A DNA stretch of 25,636 nucleotides from JAEXNA01 sp050486105 (GCA_050486105.1 JBJHCR010000053.1:1-25636); one strand, 5' to 3'. Counted from the stretch's first letter, positions 6,501 to 14,641 are shown. Notes: generated from the letters alone by a model not told the origin. Made by a program: numbers and translations.

Positions 6501-6806
6501 TTAGTCGCTCCGTTGCTCTTGCAGGACGGATTGGGCTGCCGAGTTCGGCACCACAACAGGGGGAGGAAGAGTGGAAGAATCTGCCCTAGTCCCGGCTTCA
6601 AGAACCCCCAATTGCTCCAGGCGGAGCAACCTGTCTTCGAGGGTGAAGTCCTCGGGGTCCACTGGGACCAATTTCCCTACGGGCTTGCCGTGATGAGTGA
6701 TCACCACCTCTGTCCCTTCCCGAACCACCGAAAGGAGTTCGCTCAGTCGAGCTTTCGCCTCACGAACTCCGTAAGCCAAACTCTTATTTGTAGGTCTTGT
6801 AGTCAC
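6501..6806 (-). CDS. vapB: Phd/YefM-family antitoxin of the PIN toxin
   Basis: A 101-aa antitoxin. Residues about 12-55 form the Phd/YefM N-terminal fold, recognisable by YGVREAKARLSELLSVV followed by GTEVVITHHGKPVGKLVPV. That domain binds its own promoter as a dimer. The proline-rich C-terminus (about 65-101) would wrap around and block the PIN toxin encoded one base downstream. The start is GTG at 6806. No Shine-Dalgarno sequence precedes it; instead a promoter places the transcription start at this very base, so the mRNA may be leaderless. The symbol vapB is used for the partner role; the fold is Phd-like rather than AbrB-like. Confidence 0.88.
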   Translation of the reverse strand: MTTRPTNKSLAYGVREAKARLSELLSVVREGTEVVITHHGKPVGKLVPVDPEDFTLEDRLLRLEQLGVLEAGTRADSSTLPPPVVVPNSAAQSVLQEQRSD

Positions 6807-6925
6807 AGTTCAAGAATATCTCCGTTTCTAGTCCAGGTCAAGTTCTTTTCCGGGGTCCTGGACCCGTTTTGCGCAGCAGAGTGCCAGTCTCGCCCTCAAA
6901 AGATTTGCAACAAGGAACCTAACCG
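6807..6925. other. Intergenic region between vapB and the Mo-hydroxylase operon
   Basis: This 119-base divergent region holds the vapBC promoter. It also has a perfect palindrome, GGGTCC-T-GGACCC (6853-6865), that could be an operator or a short hairpin. No convincing plus-strand promoter, riboswitch or molybdenum-cofactor leader was recognised for the operon that begins at 6926. Confidence 0.35.
6813..6841 (-). promoter_or_regulatory. vapBC promoter, apparently leaderless
   Basis: On the minus strand TTGACC (6841-6836), a 17-base spacer and TATTCT (6818-6813) form a good sigma-70-like promoter. Seven bases downstream of the -10 box is 6806, the G of the antitoxin GTG start. Start-site position is inferred by the usual distance rule. 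Confidence 0.6.
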
Positions 6926-9175
6926 TTGCAGACCAAACATTCCCCGATGGCAGTTCAGTGTGTGGGGACGTCGGTCCCGCGAAAAGAAGGTTGGGAAAAA
7001 GTCACCGGTCAGGCCCGCTATGTGGATGACCTGGTCTTTCCAGGGATGCTCCACGGAGCGACCATCCGCAGCGAGATCCCTCGGGGAAAGATTCTGAAGA
7101 TCCACTACGGAGAGGGAATTCCTTGGGAAGAGTTCACCATCGTCACCGCCGAGGATATCCCGGGTGAGAACTCCACCAAATTCTTTGTGGGCGATCAGCC
7201 GGTCTTAGCCCATAAGGTGATCAACCATGTGCACGAACCGGTGGTGCTCATCGCCCATCCGGATAAGGATATGGTTCGCAAAGCCCGCACTCAGATCACC
7301 CTAGAGTGCACCCCTGAGGATCCCATCCTGACCATCGAGCACTCCCTGTTAAAGGCCCCGGTGATCTGGGGTGAGGACAACACCTTCAAGACCATCCGCA
7401 TCGAAAAAGGAGACCCCGCTTCCGTCGAATCTCAGGCCGATTTTATCGTAGAAGGCACCTACTTCACCGGAGCCTCGGAGCAACTCTACATCGAGAACAA
7501 CGGCATGATCGCCCAGTATGACCCCGAAGAGGGGGTCACCGTTTGGGGATCCATGCAGTGCCCCTACTATGTGCATCCGGCTTTGTGCGCCATCTTCGAC
7601 CTGCCCAAGAAGAAGGTCCGGGTGATCCAAACCGAAACCGGCGGAGGCTTCGGCGGCAAAGAGGACTATCCCACCATCATCGCCGCTCACGCCGCCTTGC
7701 TGGCCAAGAAATCTGGGAAACCGGTCAAAGTGGTCTACGACCGGGAAGAAGACTTGGCCGCCACCACCAAGCGCCACCCCTCCCGGACTATCCACCGCAC
7801 CGGAGTCACCAAAGACGGCAAGCTGGTCTTTATGGAGGTGGACTTCGTCCTGGATGGAGGGGCCTACATGACGCTGAGTCCTGTGGTGCTCTCCCGAGGG
7901 TCCATCCACGCCGCCGGGCCCTATTTCTGTGAGCACATCAAGATCCTGGGTCGAGCGGTGGCCACCAACTACCCTCCCCACGGAGCCTATCGAGGCTTCG
8001 GCAACCCCCAGAGCTTCTTTGCCCTAGAGCGCCATATGGAGAAAGTAGCCAAAACCGTGGGCTTATCCTCAGAAGAGTTTCGGCGCCGCAACTTCCTCAA
8101 GGACGGCGAGCTCACCGCCACCGGACAGGTGGTCTCCGACCGGGTAGACATGAACCAACTCATGGACCAGGCCCTGGAGGCGGCGGACTACCACGCCAAG
8201 AGAAAGCGCTTTGCCCAAGAGAATCCCGGGTCTCCCATCAAGAAAGGGATGGGGATCGCTGCCTTCTTCCACGGTTCGGGCTTCACCGGCGGGGGAGAAC
8301 AGAAGATGGCTTCCATCGCCGGCGTTGAGGGCACGGCCGAAGGCAAAGTCCGGGTTCTGGCCGCCTCCACCGAAATAGGCCAGGGCACCAAAACCATTTT
8401 CAGCCAGATCGTGGCCGACCAACTGAACCTACCCTACGACATGCTGGAAGTGGCTCAGCCCGACACTCAAGACGTGCCCAACAGCGGACCAACCGTGGCC
8501 TCGCGAACCTGCATGGTGGTGGGCAAATTGATCCAAACCGCGGCTCTGGCCCTAAAACAGACCCTGGTTCAGGAGGCCGACCTCAATGAGGATTACACTC
8601 CTGAGCAGTTCGCGGAAAGCTGCAAGCGCTACGTCAAAGAGCACGGTAAGCTGCGTCGCTATTCCCAGTACCAGCAGCCGGCCAACATCGTTTGGTCTGA
8701 CGAGACCTACAAAGGAGATGCGTACGCTTCCTATGGCTGGGCCATCTATGTGGCCGAAGTGAGCTACGACACCCGAACCTTTGAAGCCAGGGTGGACGAT
8801 TTTGTAGCCCTGCAGGAGATCGGCAAGGTGGTCCATCCGATTATGGCTGAAGGCCAGGTTCAAGGGGGGGTAGCCCAGGGGATCGGCTGGGCTTTGTCCG
8901 AGCAGGTGGTGTATCAGAACGGCAAAATCGTCAACAATCAGATGACCAACTACATCATGCCCACGTCGGTGGATCTGCCGGTGATTCGGGTGCTGTTTGC
9001 TGAGAAACCTTACGCCGGAGGGCCTCAAGGGGCCAAAGGTGTGGGTGAGTTACCCATCGATGGTCCAGCCCCGGCTATTTTGAACGCCATCGAAGACGCG
9101 ACCGGAGTGTCGGTGAACCAGATTCCCGCCACCCCAGAGATCCTGATGAAAGAGATGGAGGCAGCCGGTGTCTGA
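6926..9175 (+). CDS. Xanthine dehydrogenase-type molybdenum-binding (large) subunit
   Basis: A 749-aa catalytic subunit of a xanthine oxidase-family Mo hydroxylase. It carries the molybdopterin-cytosine-dinucleotide or molybdopterin cofactor and hydroxylates an aromatic or heterocyclic substrate. The N-terminal a/b-hammerhead covers about 18-125, and Mo-binding domains fill the rest. Key motifs: GGGFGGKE (239-246) with E246, AYRGFG (354-359) with R356, TEIGQGTKT, and GVGELP near the end with the base-catalytic E708. E246 and R356 correspond to the two residues that orient purines in xanthine dehydrogenase, which favours a purine substrate over aldehyde or CO. TTG 6926 is chosen because AAGGA sits nine bases upstream; ATG 6947 is the alternative. 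The 2Fe-2S and FAD subunits follow with overlaps. Exact substrate not proven. Confidence 0.88.
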   Translation: MQTKHSPMAVQCVGTSVPRKEGWEKVTGQARYVDDLVFPGMLHGATIRSEIPRGKILKIHYGEGIPWEEFTIVTAEDIPGENSTKFFVGDQPVLAHKVINHVHEPVVLIAHPDKDMVRKARTQITLECTPEDPILTIEHSLLKAPVIWGEDNTFKTIRIEKGDPASVESQADFIVEGTYFTGASEQLYIENNGMIAQYDPEEGVTVWGSMQCPYYVHPALCAIFDLPKKKVRVIQTETGGGFGGKEDYPTIIAAHAALLAKKSGKPVKVVYDREEDLAATTKRHPSRTIHRTGVTKDGKLVFMEVDFVLDGGAYMTLSPVVLSRGSIHAAGPYFCEHIKILGRAVATNYPPHGAYRGFGNPQSFFALERHMEKVAKTVGLSSEEFRRRNFLKDGELTATGQVVSDRVDMNQLMDQALEAADYHAKRKRFAQENPGSPIKKGMGIAAFFHGSGFTGGGEQKMASIAGVEGTAEGKVRVLAASTEIGQGTKTIFSQIVADQLNLPYDMLEVAQPDTQDVPNSGPTVASRTCMVVGKLIQTAALALKQTLVQEADLNEDYTPEQFAESCKRYVKEHGKLRRYSQYQQPANIVWSDETYKGDAYASYGWAIYVAEVSYDTRTFEARVDDFVALQEIGKVVHPIMAEGQVQGGVAQGIGWALSEQVVYQNGKIVNNQMTNYIMPTSVDLPVIRVLFAEKPYAGGPQGAKGVGELPIDGPAPAILNAIEDATGVSVNQIPATPEILMKEMEAAGV

Positions 9176-9695
9176 GTCTAAACCCGTGGCCAAGAAAACC
9201 TATTCCCTGACCGTCAACGGGGAATCGAAAACGGTGGAGGCCTATCCGGCCAGCCGCCTGTTGGACGTTCTTCGCGAAGACCTGGAACTCACCGGAGCCA
9301 AAGAGGGCTGCGGCGAGGGCGAGTGCGGCACCTGTTCGGTGTTTATGGATGGAGTGGTGGTGAACAGTTGCCTGGTTCCCATCGCCCAGGCCCAAGGGGC
9401 TAGGGTGATCACCGTGGAGAGCCTCTCTGGGGATCCTTTGGGAGCCATCTTGCAGAAGAACTTCCTGGAGCATAACGGAGCCCAATGCGGGATCTGCACC
9501 CCGGGTATGCTGATGGCCGCCATCAGCCTCTTGAAGCGCAACGCCGAACCCACCTTGGCTGAGATTCAGGATGGCCTGGGGGGCAATCTTTGCCGCTGCA
9601 CCGGCTATAAGAAGATTTTCGATGCGGTGGCCGAGTCGGCCAAGGAGGCGGTGGCCCAGGGAATCTTGTCCACCGGCCGGGAGGTGACGGCATGA
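9168..9695 (+). CDS. Xanthine dehydrogenase-type 2Fe-2S (small) subunit
   Basis: A 175-aa electron-transfer subunit with two [2Fe-2S] clusters. The plant-ferredoxin-like domain has C48, C53, C56 and C68 (GCGEGECGTCSVFMDG). The helical domain has C107, C110, C142 and C144 (CGICTPGM and LCRCTGY). It passes electrons from the Mo site to the FAD subunit. GTG 9168 overlaps the end of the large subunit by eight bases, and the stop overlaps the next gene by four, so all three subunits are translationally coupled in the order large-small-medium. Length and cysteine pattern are normal for the family. Confidence 0.93.
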   Translation: MSESKPVAKKTYSLTVNGESKTVEAYPASRLLDVLREDLELTGAKEGCGEGECGTCSVFMDGVVVNSCLVPIAQAQGARVITVESLSGDPLGAILQKNFLEHNGAQCGICTPGMLMAAISLLKRNAEPTLAEIQDGLGGNLCRCTGYKKIFDAVAESAKEAVAQGILSTGREVTA

Positions 9696-10567
9696 GGGCC
9701 TACGTTCCCGACTACGACATCGAGGTCCCCGACAGCTTAGACCAGGCTCTGGCGGCAATGTCTGAGCGTCCGGGTCACTTCCGACCCCTGGCTGGAGGCA
9801 CCGACCTTATGGTGGTCTTCAATGCCGGCCACCAGCCCTACAAAAACTTTCTGTCGCTCCACACCCTCGACGAGCTTCGCGGCATCGAAGTGCGCCCCAC
9901 CGAAGTAGAGATTCGGTCCCTGGCTACCTACACCGACGTGCGCTACCACCCGGACCTGCAACGGGAGTTCCCCATGCTTTGCCAGGCGGCCGCCGAAAGC
10001 GGCGCTGGAGCAATTCAGAACCGAGGCACCATCGGCGGCAACATCGGCAACGCTTCGCCCGCTGCCGACACTCCGCCGGCCCTCTTGGCCTACGGAGCGG
10101 TCATCGACCTAGTCTCCAAGGCCGGCCATCGGTCCTTGCCGCTTTCGGAGTTCTTTTTGGACTACAAAAAGATGGACCTCAAGCCCGACGAGTTGATCCG
10201 GGCAGTGCGGATTCCCAGAAAAGCCGGCCGAATCCACTCCTACCGCAAGGTGGGAACCCGAAAAGCCCAGGCCATCAGCAAGGTCTGCTTCGCCGGTTCG
10301 GTGGTCACCGAGGGCCCCAAGATCGTGGAAGCCGGGATCGCCTTGGGGAGCGTGGGACCCACGGTGATGCTCTGCCAGTCCTTGCAGTCTGCCCTAGTGG
10401 GCAGGACTTTGGCCGAGGCTGCAGCTATCAGACCTGATGAGGTGAAAGCCCTGGTGGCCAGGGACATCACCCCGATCGACGATATTCGTTCTACTGGAGA
10501 ATATCGACTCAAGGTGGCTCAGAACTTGGCCGCCGACTTCGTGAAAAACTTGGAGAACCATCAATGA
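9692..10567 (+). CDS. Xanthine dehydrogenase-type FAD-binding (medium) subunit
   Basis: A 291-aa FAD-binding subunit of the molybdopterin dehydrogenase FAD family. The two flavin loops are visible: AGGTDLM (34-40) and RGTIGGNIGNASPAADTPPA (111-130). A CO dehydrogenase flavoprotein C-terminal domain covers about 175-285. It accepts electrons from the 2Fe-2S subunit and hands them to NAD+ or another acceptor. ATG 9692 overlaps the stop of the preceding gene (ATGA), and its own stop overlaps the next start in the same way. No XdhC-type maturation factor is present in the window. Together with its two neighbours it makes a complete three-subunit enzyme. Confidence 0.93.
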   Translation: MRAYVPDYDIEVPDSLDQALAAMSERPGHFRPLAGGTDLMVVFNAGHQPYKNFLSLHTLDELRGIEVRPTEVEIRSLATYTDVRYHPDLQREFPMLCQAAAESGAGAIQNRGTIGGNIGNASPAADTPPALLAYGAVIDLVSKAGHRSLPLSEFFLDYKKMDLKPDELIRAVRIPRKAGRIHSYRKVGTRKAQAISKVCFAGSVVTEGPKIVEAGIALGSVGPTVMLCQSLQSALVGRTLAEAAAIRPDEVKALVARDITPIDDIRSTGEYRLKVAQNLAADFVKNLENHQ

Positions 10568-11928
10568 GCCAAACCGCCGTATCCACCACCCTACAGAACA
10601 TTGACACCGAGCAGATTTTCGAGCAACTCAAGGTTGCCAATCGCACCTTCACCAGCCTTTACCCCGGTGAGATCCCCGACCGACAGCCGGTTCACACGGT
10701 GTATGGAGGAGCCCAGCTTTTTCGTCACGATCGCACGGTGCGCATGGGCAAAAGCGCTCTGGAAACCCTGAAGACCTATTCTGATTCGGCTTTGGACTTC
10801 ATGGACTTCATCGATCCTCTGCACGAATACGACGAAGAGTTCTGTGAGAAAGTCTACTCTCGAGTGGTGGCCAAGCTGGAGTCGGAGCCAGTGGAAGACT
10901 TCCGCATCGACTTCGAGGACGGCTACGGGAATCGTCCCGATGAGGAGGAAGACGGTCACGCCGTGGCCGCCGCCGAAGCGGTGGCCAAGGGCCATAAAGA
11001 AGGCACCCTTCCGCCCTTCATAGGGATCCGTTTGAAGCCCTTCAACGAAGAACTCAAGGCCCGCAGCATTCGAACTTTGGACATTTTCGTCACCGCCCTC
11101 CATCGAGCCACCGGGGGCAAGATTCCTCAGCCTTTCTACATCACTCTCCCCAAGATCACCGTGCCCGAGCAGGCCTCGGCTCTGGCCAGTTTATTGGAAT
11201 TACTCGAGCAAAAGTTGAAGCTGCCCGAGCACACCTTCCAGGTGGAGTTGATGATCGAAACTCCCCAGTCGATCTTCAACTCCGAGGGTGCGGTGCCGTT
11301 GCAGCGCATGGTGGCCTCGTTGAGAGGTCGCTGTCGGGGGGCCCACTTTGGCACCTATGACTACACCGCCCAGTGCCAGATCACCGCCGAATACCAGGAC
11401 ATGCTGCACCACGCCTGCGATTTTGCTCGCTCGGTCATGCAGGTGGCACTTGCCGGCACCGGCATTTGGATCTCCGATGGGGCCACCAACGTCCTCCCGG
11501 TGCCTCCCCACAAAGGAGACCTAACCCCGGAGCAAGAGGAAGAGAACGCCGACGCCGTGCGCAATGCCTGGGGCCTGCATTATCTGCACGTTCAGGCTTC
11601 GCTGATGAAGGCCTACTACCAGGGCTGGGATCTGCATCCGGCCCAGTTGCCCACCCGCTACGCCGCCATCTACGCCTTCTTCTTGGAAGGCATGGACTCG
11701 GCCGGGGAGCGACTGAAAAACTTTGTGGAAAAAGCGGCCCAGGCCACCTTGGTGGGAGACGTTTTTGACGACGCCGCCACCGGTCAGGGCCTGCTGAACT
11801 TTTTCTTGAAGGCCATCAACTCGGGAGCGGTCACCGAAGAGGAAGTCACAGCGGCCACCAGCCTGACCAAGGAAGAGCTCGAAACCCGCTCCTTCTTGCG
11901 CATCCTCGAGGGACGAACCAAGAAGTAG
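10564..11928 (+). CDS. HpcH/HpaI/CitE-like aldolase or lyase (possibly DUF6986 family)
   Basis: A 454-aa protein with features of the phosphoenolpyruvate/pyruvate TIM-barrel lyases (CitE, HpcH, malate synthase-like): RIDFEDGYG (114-122) for an acidic metal site, GIRLKPF (154-160) with R156, ELMIETPQS (228-236) with metal-ligand E232, and HFGTYDYT (261-268). It is longer than CitE or HpcH (about 250-300 aa), with an extra C-terminal helical part. I believe it matches the DUF6986 aldolase-like family, but this is from memory. It starts inside the stop codon of the FAD subunit (ATGA), so it is made together with the Mo hydroxylase. This suggests it cleaves or condenses a downstream product of the same pathway, for example a glyoxylate-type product of purine breakdown. 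Reaction unproven. Confidence 0.7.
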   Translation: MSQTAVSTTLQNIDTEQIFEQLKVANRTFTSLYPGEIPDRQPVHTVYGGAQLFRHDRTVRMGKSALETLKTYSDSALDFMDFIDPLHEYDEEFCEKVYSRVVAKLESEPVEDFRIDFEDGYGNRPDEEEDGHAVAAAEAVAKGHKEGTLPPFIGIRLKPFNEELKARSIRTLDIFVTALHRATGGKIPQPFYITLPKITVPEQASALASLLELLEQKLKLPEHTFQVELMIETPQSIFNSEGAVPLQRMVASLRGRCRGAHFGTYDYTAQCQITAEYQDMLHHACDFARSVMQVALAGTGIWISDGATNVLPVPPHKGDLTPEQEEENADAVRNAWGLHYLHVQASLMKAYYQGWDLHPAQLPTRYAAIYAFFLEGMDSAGERLKNFVEKAAQATLVGDVFDDAATGQGLLNFFLKAINSGAVTEEEVTAATSLTKEELETRSFLRILEGRTKK

Positions 11929-11986
11929 AGGGGTCCTAGAGCCTTGTTCGGGGGACCTTAACCGTATCACAGAGTAGCACTAAGGT

Positions 11987-12307
11987 ATGTTCAAAATTCC
12001 GCTTCCCTTTGACGACACCAGTTGGACCGGCTGGATCCTTAATGCCTTTTTTGTTGGAGCGGTCACGTCCTTTTCACTGTACTACCTCAGCTTGTTTGTG
12101 CATGACGAGTCTGAAGCCCAAAGTGGGGCTATGTTTGGTGCCATGCTCGGGTTTTCCGCCATGCTTGCGACTGGTAGGCGCCCGAATACGGCCAAGCGAA
12201 GCTATCAAGCAGGAGATCAGCAACGGAGTGCCGGTTGCTTGGTGGTAGGGGTTCTCTTTTTATACTTTGTGCTCCCTCCGCTGTGGAAGCACTTCGTCCT
12301 CGGATAA
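11987..12307 (+). CDS. Small hypothetical membrane protein
   Basis: A 106-aa protein that I do not recognise. Three hydrophobic stretches suggest membrane segments, at about residues 17-37, 46-60 and 83-101. Between the last two lies a basic loop (TGRRPNTAKRSYQ). ATG 11987 follows AAGG too closely to be a good ribosome site, so expression is uncertain. It lies 58 bases after the lyase gene in the same direction, but base composition is more ordinary than in the Mo-hydroxylase operon and there is no overlap, so I do not count it in that operon. Confidence 0.55.
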   Translation: MFKIPLPFDDTSWTGWILNAFFVGAVTSFSLYYLSLFVHDESEAQSGAMFGAMLGFSAMLATGRRPNTAKRSYQAGDQQRSAGCLVVGVLFLYFVLPPLWKHFVLG

Positions 12308-12492
12308 AGCTCGACGCTCGTTATATACTTCTGTGCGTTGAGTAAGCAGCCCCTTTTCAGGAAAACGTAACACCCTTTCAACCTGATGGTCATAGGCTGT
12401 TCAACTCGAACTACTAAGCTTTGAGGAGCGGATCTCCGCCCCGAGAAGCTGGGAGCACTAAGATCCTCCTTCAAGGAATATTGTGTTAAGCT

Positions 12493-13248
12493 ATGACCAT
12501 GCCCGAACAGCATCTCGAAGTCTTCGAACCGCCCCTCTCTCCGGATTTGTCCGAGATGATCACCGAGGACGATCGACCGGTGGATAGCCGATTTTCAGAG
12601 CGGCAGTTTCGCCTGCTGCCTCATATCCTTTTCACGTCTTGGGAGCAGGGTAAGCCCTTTGAAGCCCTGTCCGATGTGGGGCTTTTCTCCAATAGCCAAG
12701 ACAAGACTCCGGTGGTGCCGGACTTCATGCTGCTCAAGGATGTCGAGCCACGCCCGGTGACAGAAGATAAAGAGAGCCGGTCGATCTTCACCTGGCTCTA
12801 TGGCAAGGTGCCAGACCTAGTGGTGGAGATCGTTTCCAACACCAAAGGCGGTGAAGAGACCACCAAATTCGACATCTATCAGCGAATCCGCATCCCCTAC
12901 TACGCCATTTACGACCCCTTCTCTCAGCTTGGTTCCAGACTGCTGCGGGTCTATCAGTTGGAGGGCTGCCGTTACGTGGAGTTTGCCAACCCCCGCTTTA
13001 TCCCTCAACTCGGCCTGGGCTTGACCGCCTGGACCGGAATGTTCGACGAAGTGGAGGCCACCTGGTTGCGCTTCTTGGACGAGCAAGGAGAACTACTCCT
13101 CACCGGAGGCGAGAAAGCCGAGGTCGAGCGTGAGAAGGCTGAACAGGAACGAGAATCAGCTTGCCGGGAGCGTGAACGGGCTCTCTTGGCTGAAGAGAAG
13201 GCGGAGCGTTTAGCTCAGCGGTTGCGCGAACTTGGGCTGGAGCCTTAG
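12493..13248 (+). CDS. Uma2-family endonuclease-like protein with C-terminal coiled coil
   Basis: A 251-aa protein of the Uma2 (DUF820) family, which has a PD-(D/E)xK nuclease-like fold. Visible family motifs are VPDFMLLKDV (75-84, D77), PDLVVEIVS (107-115, E112) and, after TTKFDIYQ, the strand IPYYAIYDPF. A charged coiled coil, about residues 208-251 with E-R-E-K-A-E repeats ending in LAQRLRELGLEP, is the usual tail of this family in bacteria with many copies. The biological role of Uma2 proteins is not established. The start at ATG 12493 is followed by ATG 12499; AAGGA lies rather far upstream (about 17 bases). The stand-alone position and family abundance elsewhere say little about function. 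Confidence 0.82.
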   Translation: MTMPEQHLEVFEPPLSPDLSEMITEDDRPVDSRFSERQFRLLPHILFTSWEQGKPFEALSDVGLFSNSQDKTPVVPDFMLLKDVEPRPVTEDKESRSIFTWLYGKVPDLVVEIVSNTKGGEETTKFDIYQRIRIPYYAIYDPFSQLGSRLLRVYQLEGCRYVEFANPRFIPQLGLGLTAWTGMFDEVEATWLRFLDEQGELLLTGGEKAEVEREKAEQERESACRERERALLAEEKAERLAQRLRELGLEP

Positions 13249-13488
13249 GGGTCCAGCTCTGAGCAAGGATTTTTCCTGGCTGTCAGGGGCTTGCGGGTCG
13301 CGAGACCAGGTCTTGTTTCGATTGACTTTCGCCTCAACGTCAAGCTAGCGTCTAGCCAGCAAGCGGTATCATTGTGACGACATCTCATCTTTTTGCCAAT
13401 CTTATCCCCTTCGGGCTGCTTCGAGGCTTGTCTTCCAGACTTCAGACCAATACAGGTCTCCTCGGATCGTTGCCAAGGAGGACTTGAG

Positions 13489-14025
13489 GTGGGACGAAAA
13501 TCTCAAGGTTGGATCCGCCGCGTCCATCTGTGGCTGGGCTTGGCGGTCAGTATTCCGGTGTTTTCTTGGAGCCTGAGCGGCTTTCTTTTGGCCCTTCCAC
13601 CGGAGATGCGCGAGGGTGAGCCCTATGCGATCATCGAGCGTCAGAGAGTCTTGGTCTCTCCTGTCCAGGCCATTCAGGCGGTAGATGAGTTCCTGGGCAT
13701 AGAGTCTCAGCTCACTTCTCTTAATCTCGAGCAACGGGGTCAGAATCCCATCTATCGGGCATTCGGAAAGTACGGGGGCTTTCTAGTCGACGCTCAAACA
13801 GGGGAGGTGAGGCCTGCTCCTCCACCTTCCAAGCAGACGTCTTGGATCAGAAACGCCCACTTTTTTAATTTTGCTGGTCCAGCAAGGACGATGCTGTTGC
13901 TCATCTTCAGCTTCCTCGCCGGCTGCTCCGCCTTAAGTGGAATTCTGCTAGCGCTCGGCACTCTGAGAGGTCGCCGCCGATCACTTCGTGAGTCTAAAGC
14001 CATTCGAAGTTCACGGCTGTCTTGA
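13489..14025 (+). CDS. PepSY-associated membrane protein
   Basis: A 178-aa integral membrane protein resembling PepSY_TM proteins. The first membrane helix, at about residues 12-33, follows a basic WIRRVHLWLGLAV start. A periplasmic part of about 100 residues (34-135) includes GGFLVDAQTGEV, a typical PepSY hairpin. A second helix at about 140-167 precedes an RGRRRS cytoplasmic tail. GTG 13489 was chosen because AAGGAGGA lies directly upstream at ideal spacing; an open frame extends further upstream without a ribosome site. Larger relatives act in iron or siderophore reduction or as sensors, but this short form gives no specific function. Confidence 0.72.
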   Translation: MGRKSQGWIRRVHLWLGLAVSIPVFSWSLSGFLLALPPEMREGEPYAIIERQRVLVSPVQAIQAVDEFLGIESQLTSLNLEQRGQNPIYRAFGKYGGFLVDAQTGEVRPAPPPSKQTSWIRNAHFFNFAGPARTMLLLIFSFLAGCSALSGILLALGTLRGRRRSLRESKAIRSSRLS

Positions 14026-14079
14026 TGTCAAGAGCCTTGGAACACGAGCGGTAAGACCGCGGAGGCGTTTTGTCTAACC

Positions 14080-14274
14080 CTAGGAGGCTGTCAAACCTAA
14101 GAATTGGGGTTGGGCCGGAGATCCATCAATCCTGATTTCATCAATTCTCGGTTACGTACAACCCGGCACCCGTTCCGGGTCCCCGGCCCTCGAATTGATT
14201 TTCTCAGACACCCACTTTGTGGGTACCCGGCCTCTCCACCCCAACCCGCAAACTTAAGCTTGACAGAGCACTAG
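14080..14274. mobile_element. MITE-like element family B, copy 2
   Basis: The reverse complement of this stretch matches the element in parE along its whole length. It has the same CTAG bounds (14080-14083 and 14271-14274). The inverted-repeat end TTGACAGAGCA is intact at the right, while the left end has drifted (GAGGCTGTCAA). The best conserved block starts TTCGAGGGCCGGGG and continues through ACCCGGAACGGGTGCC, and a second is GTTGTACGTAACCGAGAAT. The worn end suggests this copy is older than the one in parE. It lies 54 bases after the PepSY protein gene, in non-coding DNA. Confidence 0.87.
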
Positions 14275-14524
14275 TCTGCTCTCCTCTACTCTATCGAGCA
14301 GCGAGCTTGTCTTTGCGTGAATGAAGGGGGCTTCGGCAGATTTCCGGAGGTTGAGTGAATCAACCCCGTAAACCCCGGCAACTGAGTCCTCCGGTAAGTT
14401 TGTCCCTGACCATTTTGGATGAAGACTCGGACCGCGAGTGAGCGTGACCCGCAACTCTTGAATCTTGTCATCTAGGTTTCCCTGCTACACTGAGTTCCCC
14501 AGAGGTCCGCCTGAAGACTGGGAT
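14275..14524. other. Intergenic stretch between element copy 2 and the VapB remnant
   Basis: About 250 bases with no recognisable gene. A minus-strand frame without an obvious start or ribosome site runs through it and ends inside the inverted repeat of the element (SRLVLCQA then stop). It could be the remains of a gene cut by the element, but it matches nothing I know. A loose promoter-like pair, TTGTCA then TACACT 15 bases later, lies before the VapB remnant. Confidence 0.3.
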
Positions 14525-14641
14525 ATGACGCTCAATATCAAGAGTACTCGGCCCCATAGGCTAGCCAAAGAGCTTGCCCAGATGACCGGTGCAAGCCTGG
14601 CCGAGGAGATGACTGCCGCCTGTCAGGGCCGTCCTTCCTGA
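14525..14641 (+). pseudogene. VapB-type (PSK family) antitoxin remnant, truncated
   Basis: A 38-codon frame encodes MTLNIKSTRPHRLAKELAQM followed by TGASLAEEMTAA. This is the N-terminal half of the Rv0623/PSK-type VapB antitoxins (typical form M-x-LNIK...RLAxELAxxTGxSLTEAV), which are usually 70-85 aa. The frame ends early at a TGA after GRPS. No VapC PIN gene follows; the next gene is on the opposite strand. It is read here as a decayed toxin-antitoxin locus, although a translated short peptide cannot be excluded. Copy 2 of element B lies 250 bases upstream. Confidence 0.6.

Noticed and set aside
7349..7981. 210-codon minus-strand open frame opposite the Mo-binding subunit
   Set aside because: It is antisense to conserved motifs (GGGFGGKE, AYRGFG), and its Gly/Asp/Val-rich composition mirrors the codon bias of the real gene.
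9075..9758. Long minus-strand open frame opposite the 2Fe-2S subunit
   Set aside because: It is antisense to a gene with all eight cluster cysteines, has low-complexity composition and no family motif. Long antisense frames are expected here from the strongly GC-biased third positions.
13393..13488. Upstream 32-codon extension of the PepSY-type protein
   Set aside because: It has no ribosome site, and a perfect AAGGAGGA precedes GTG 13489, where the membrane protein sequence begins.
14254..14471. Minus-strand gene between element copy 2 and the VapB remnant
   Set aside because: The open frames here have no ribosome site and no recognisable motif, and one ends inside the mobile element; recorded only as an uncertain intergenic stretch.
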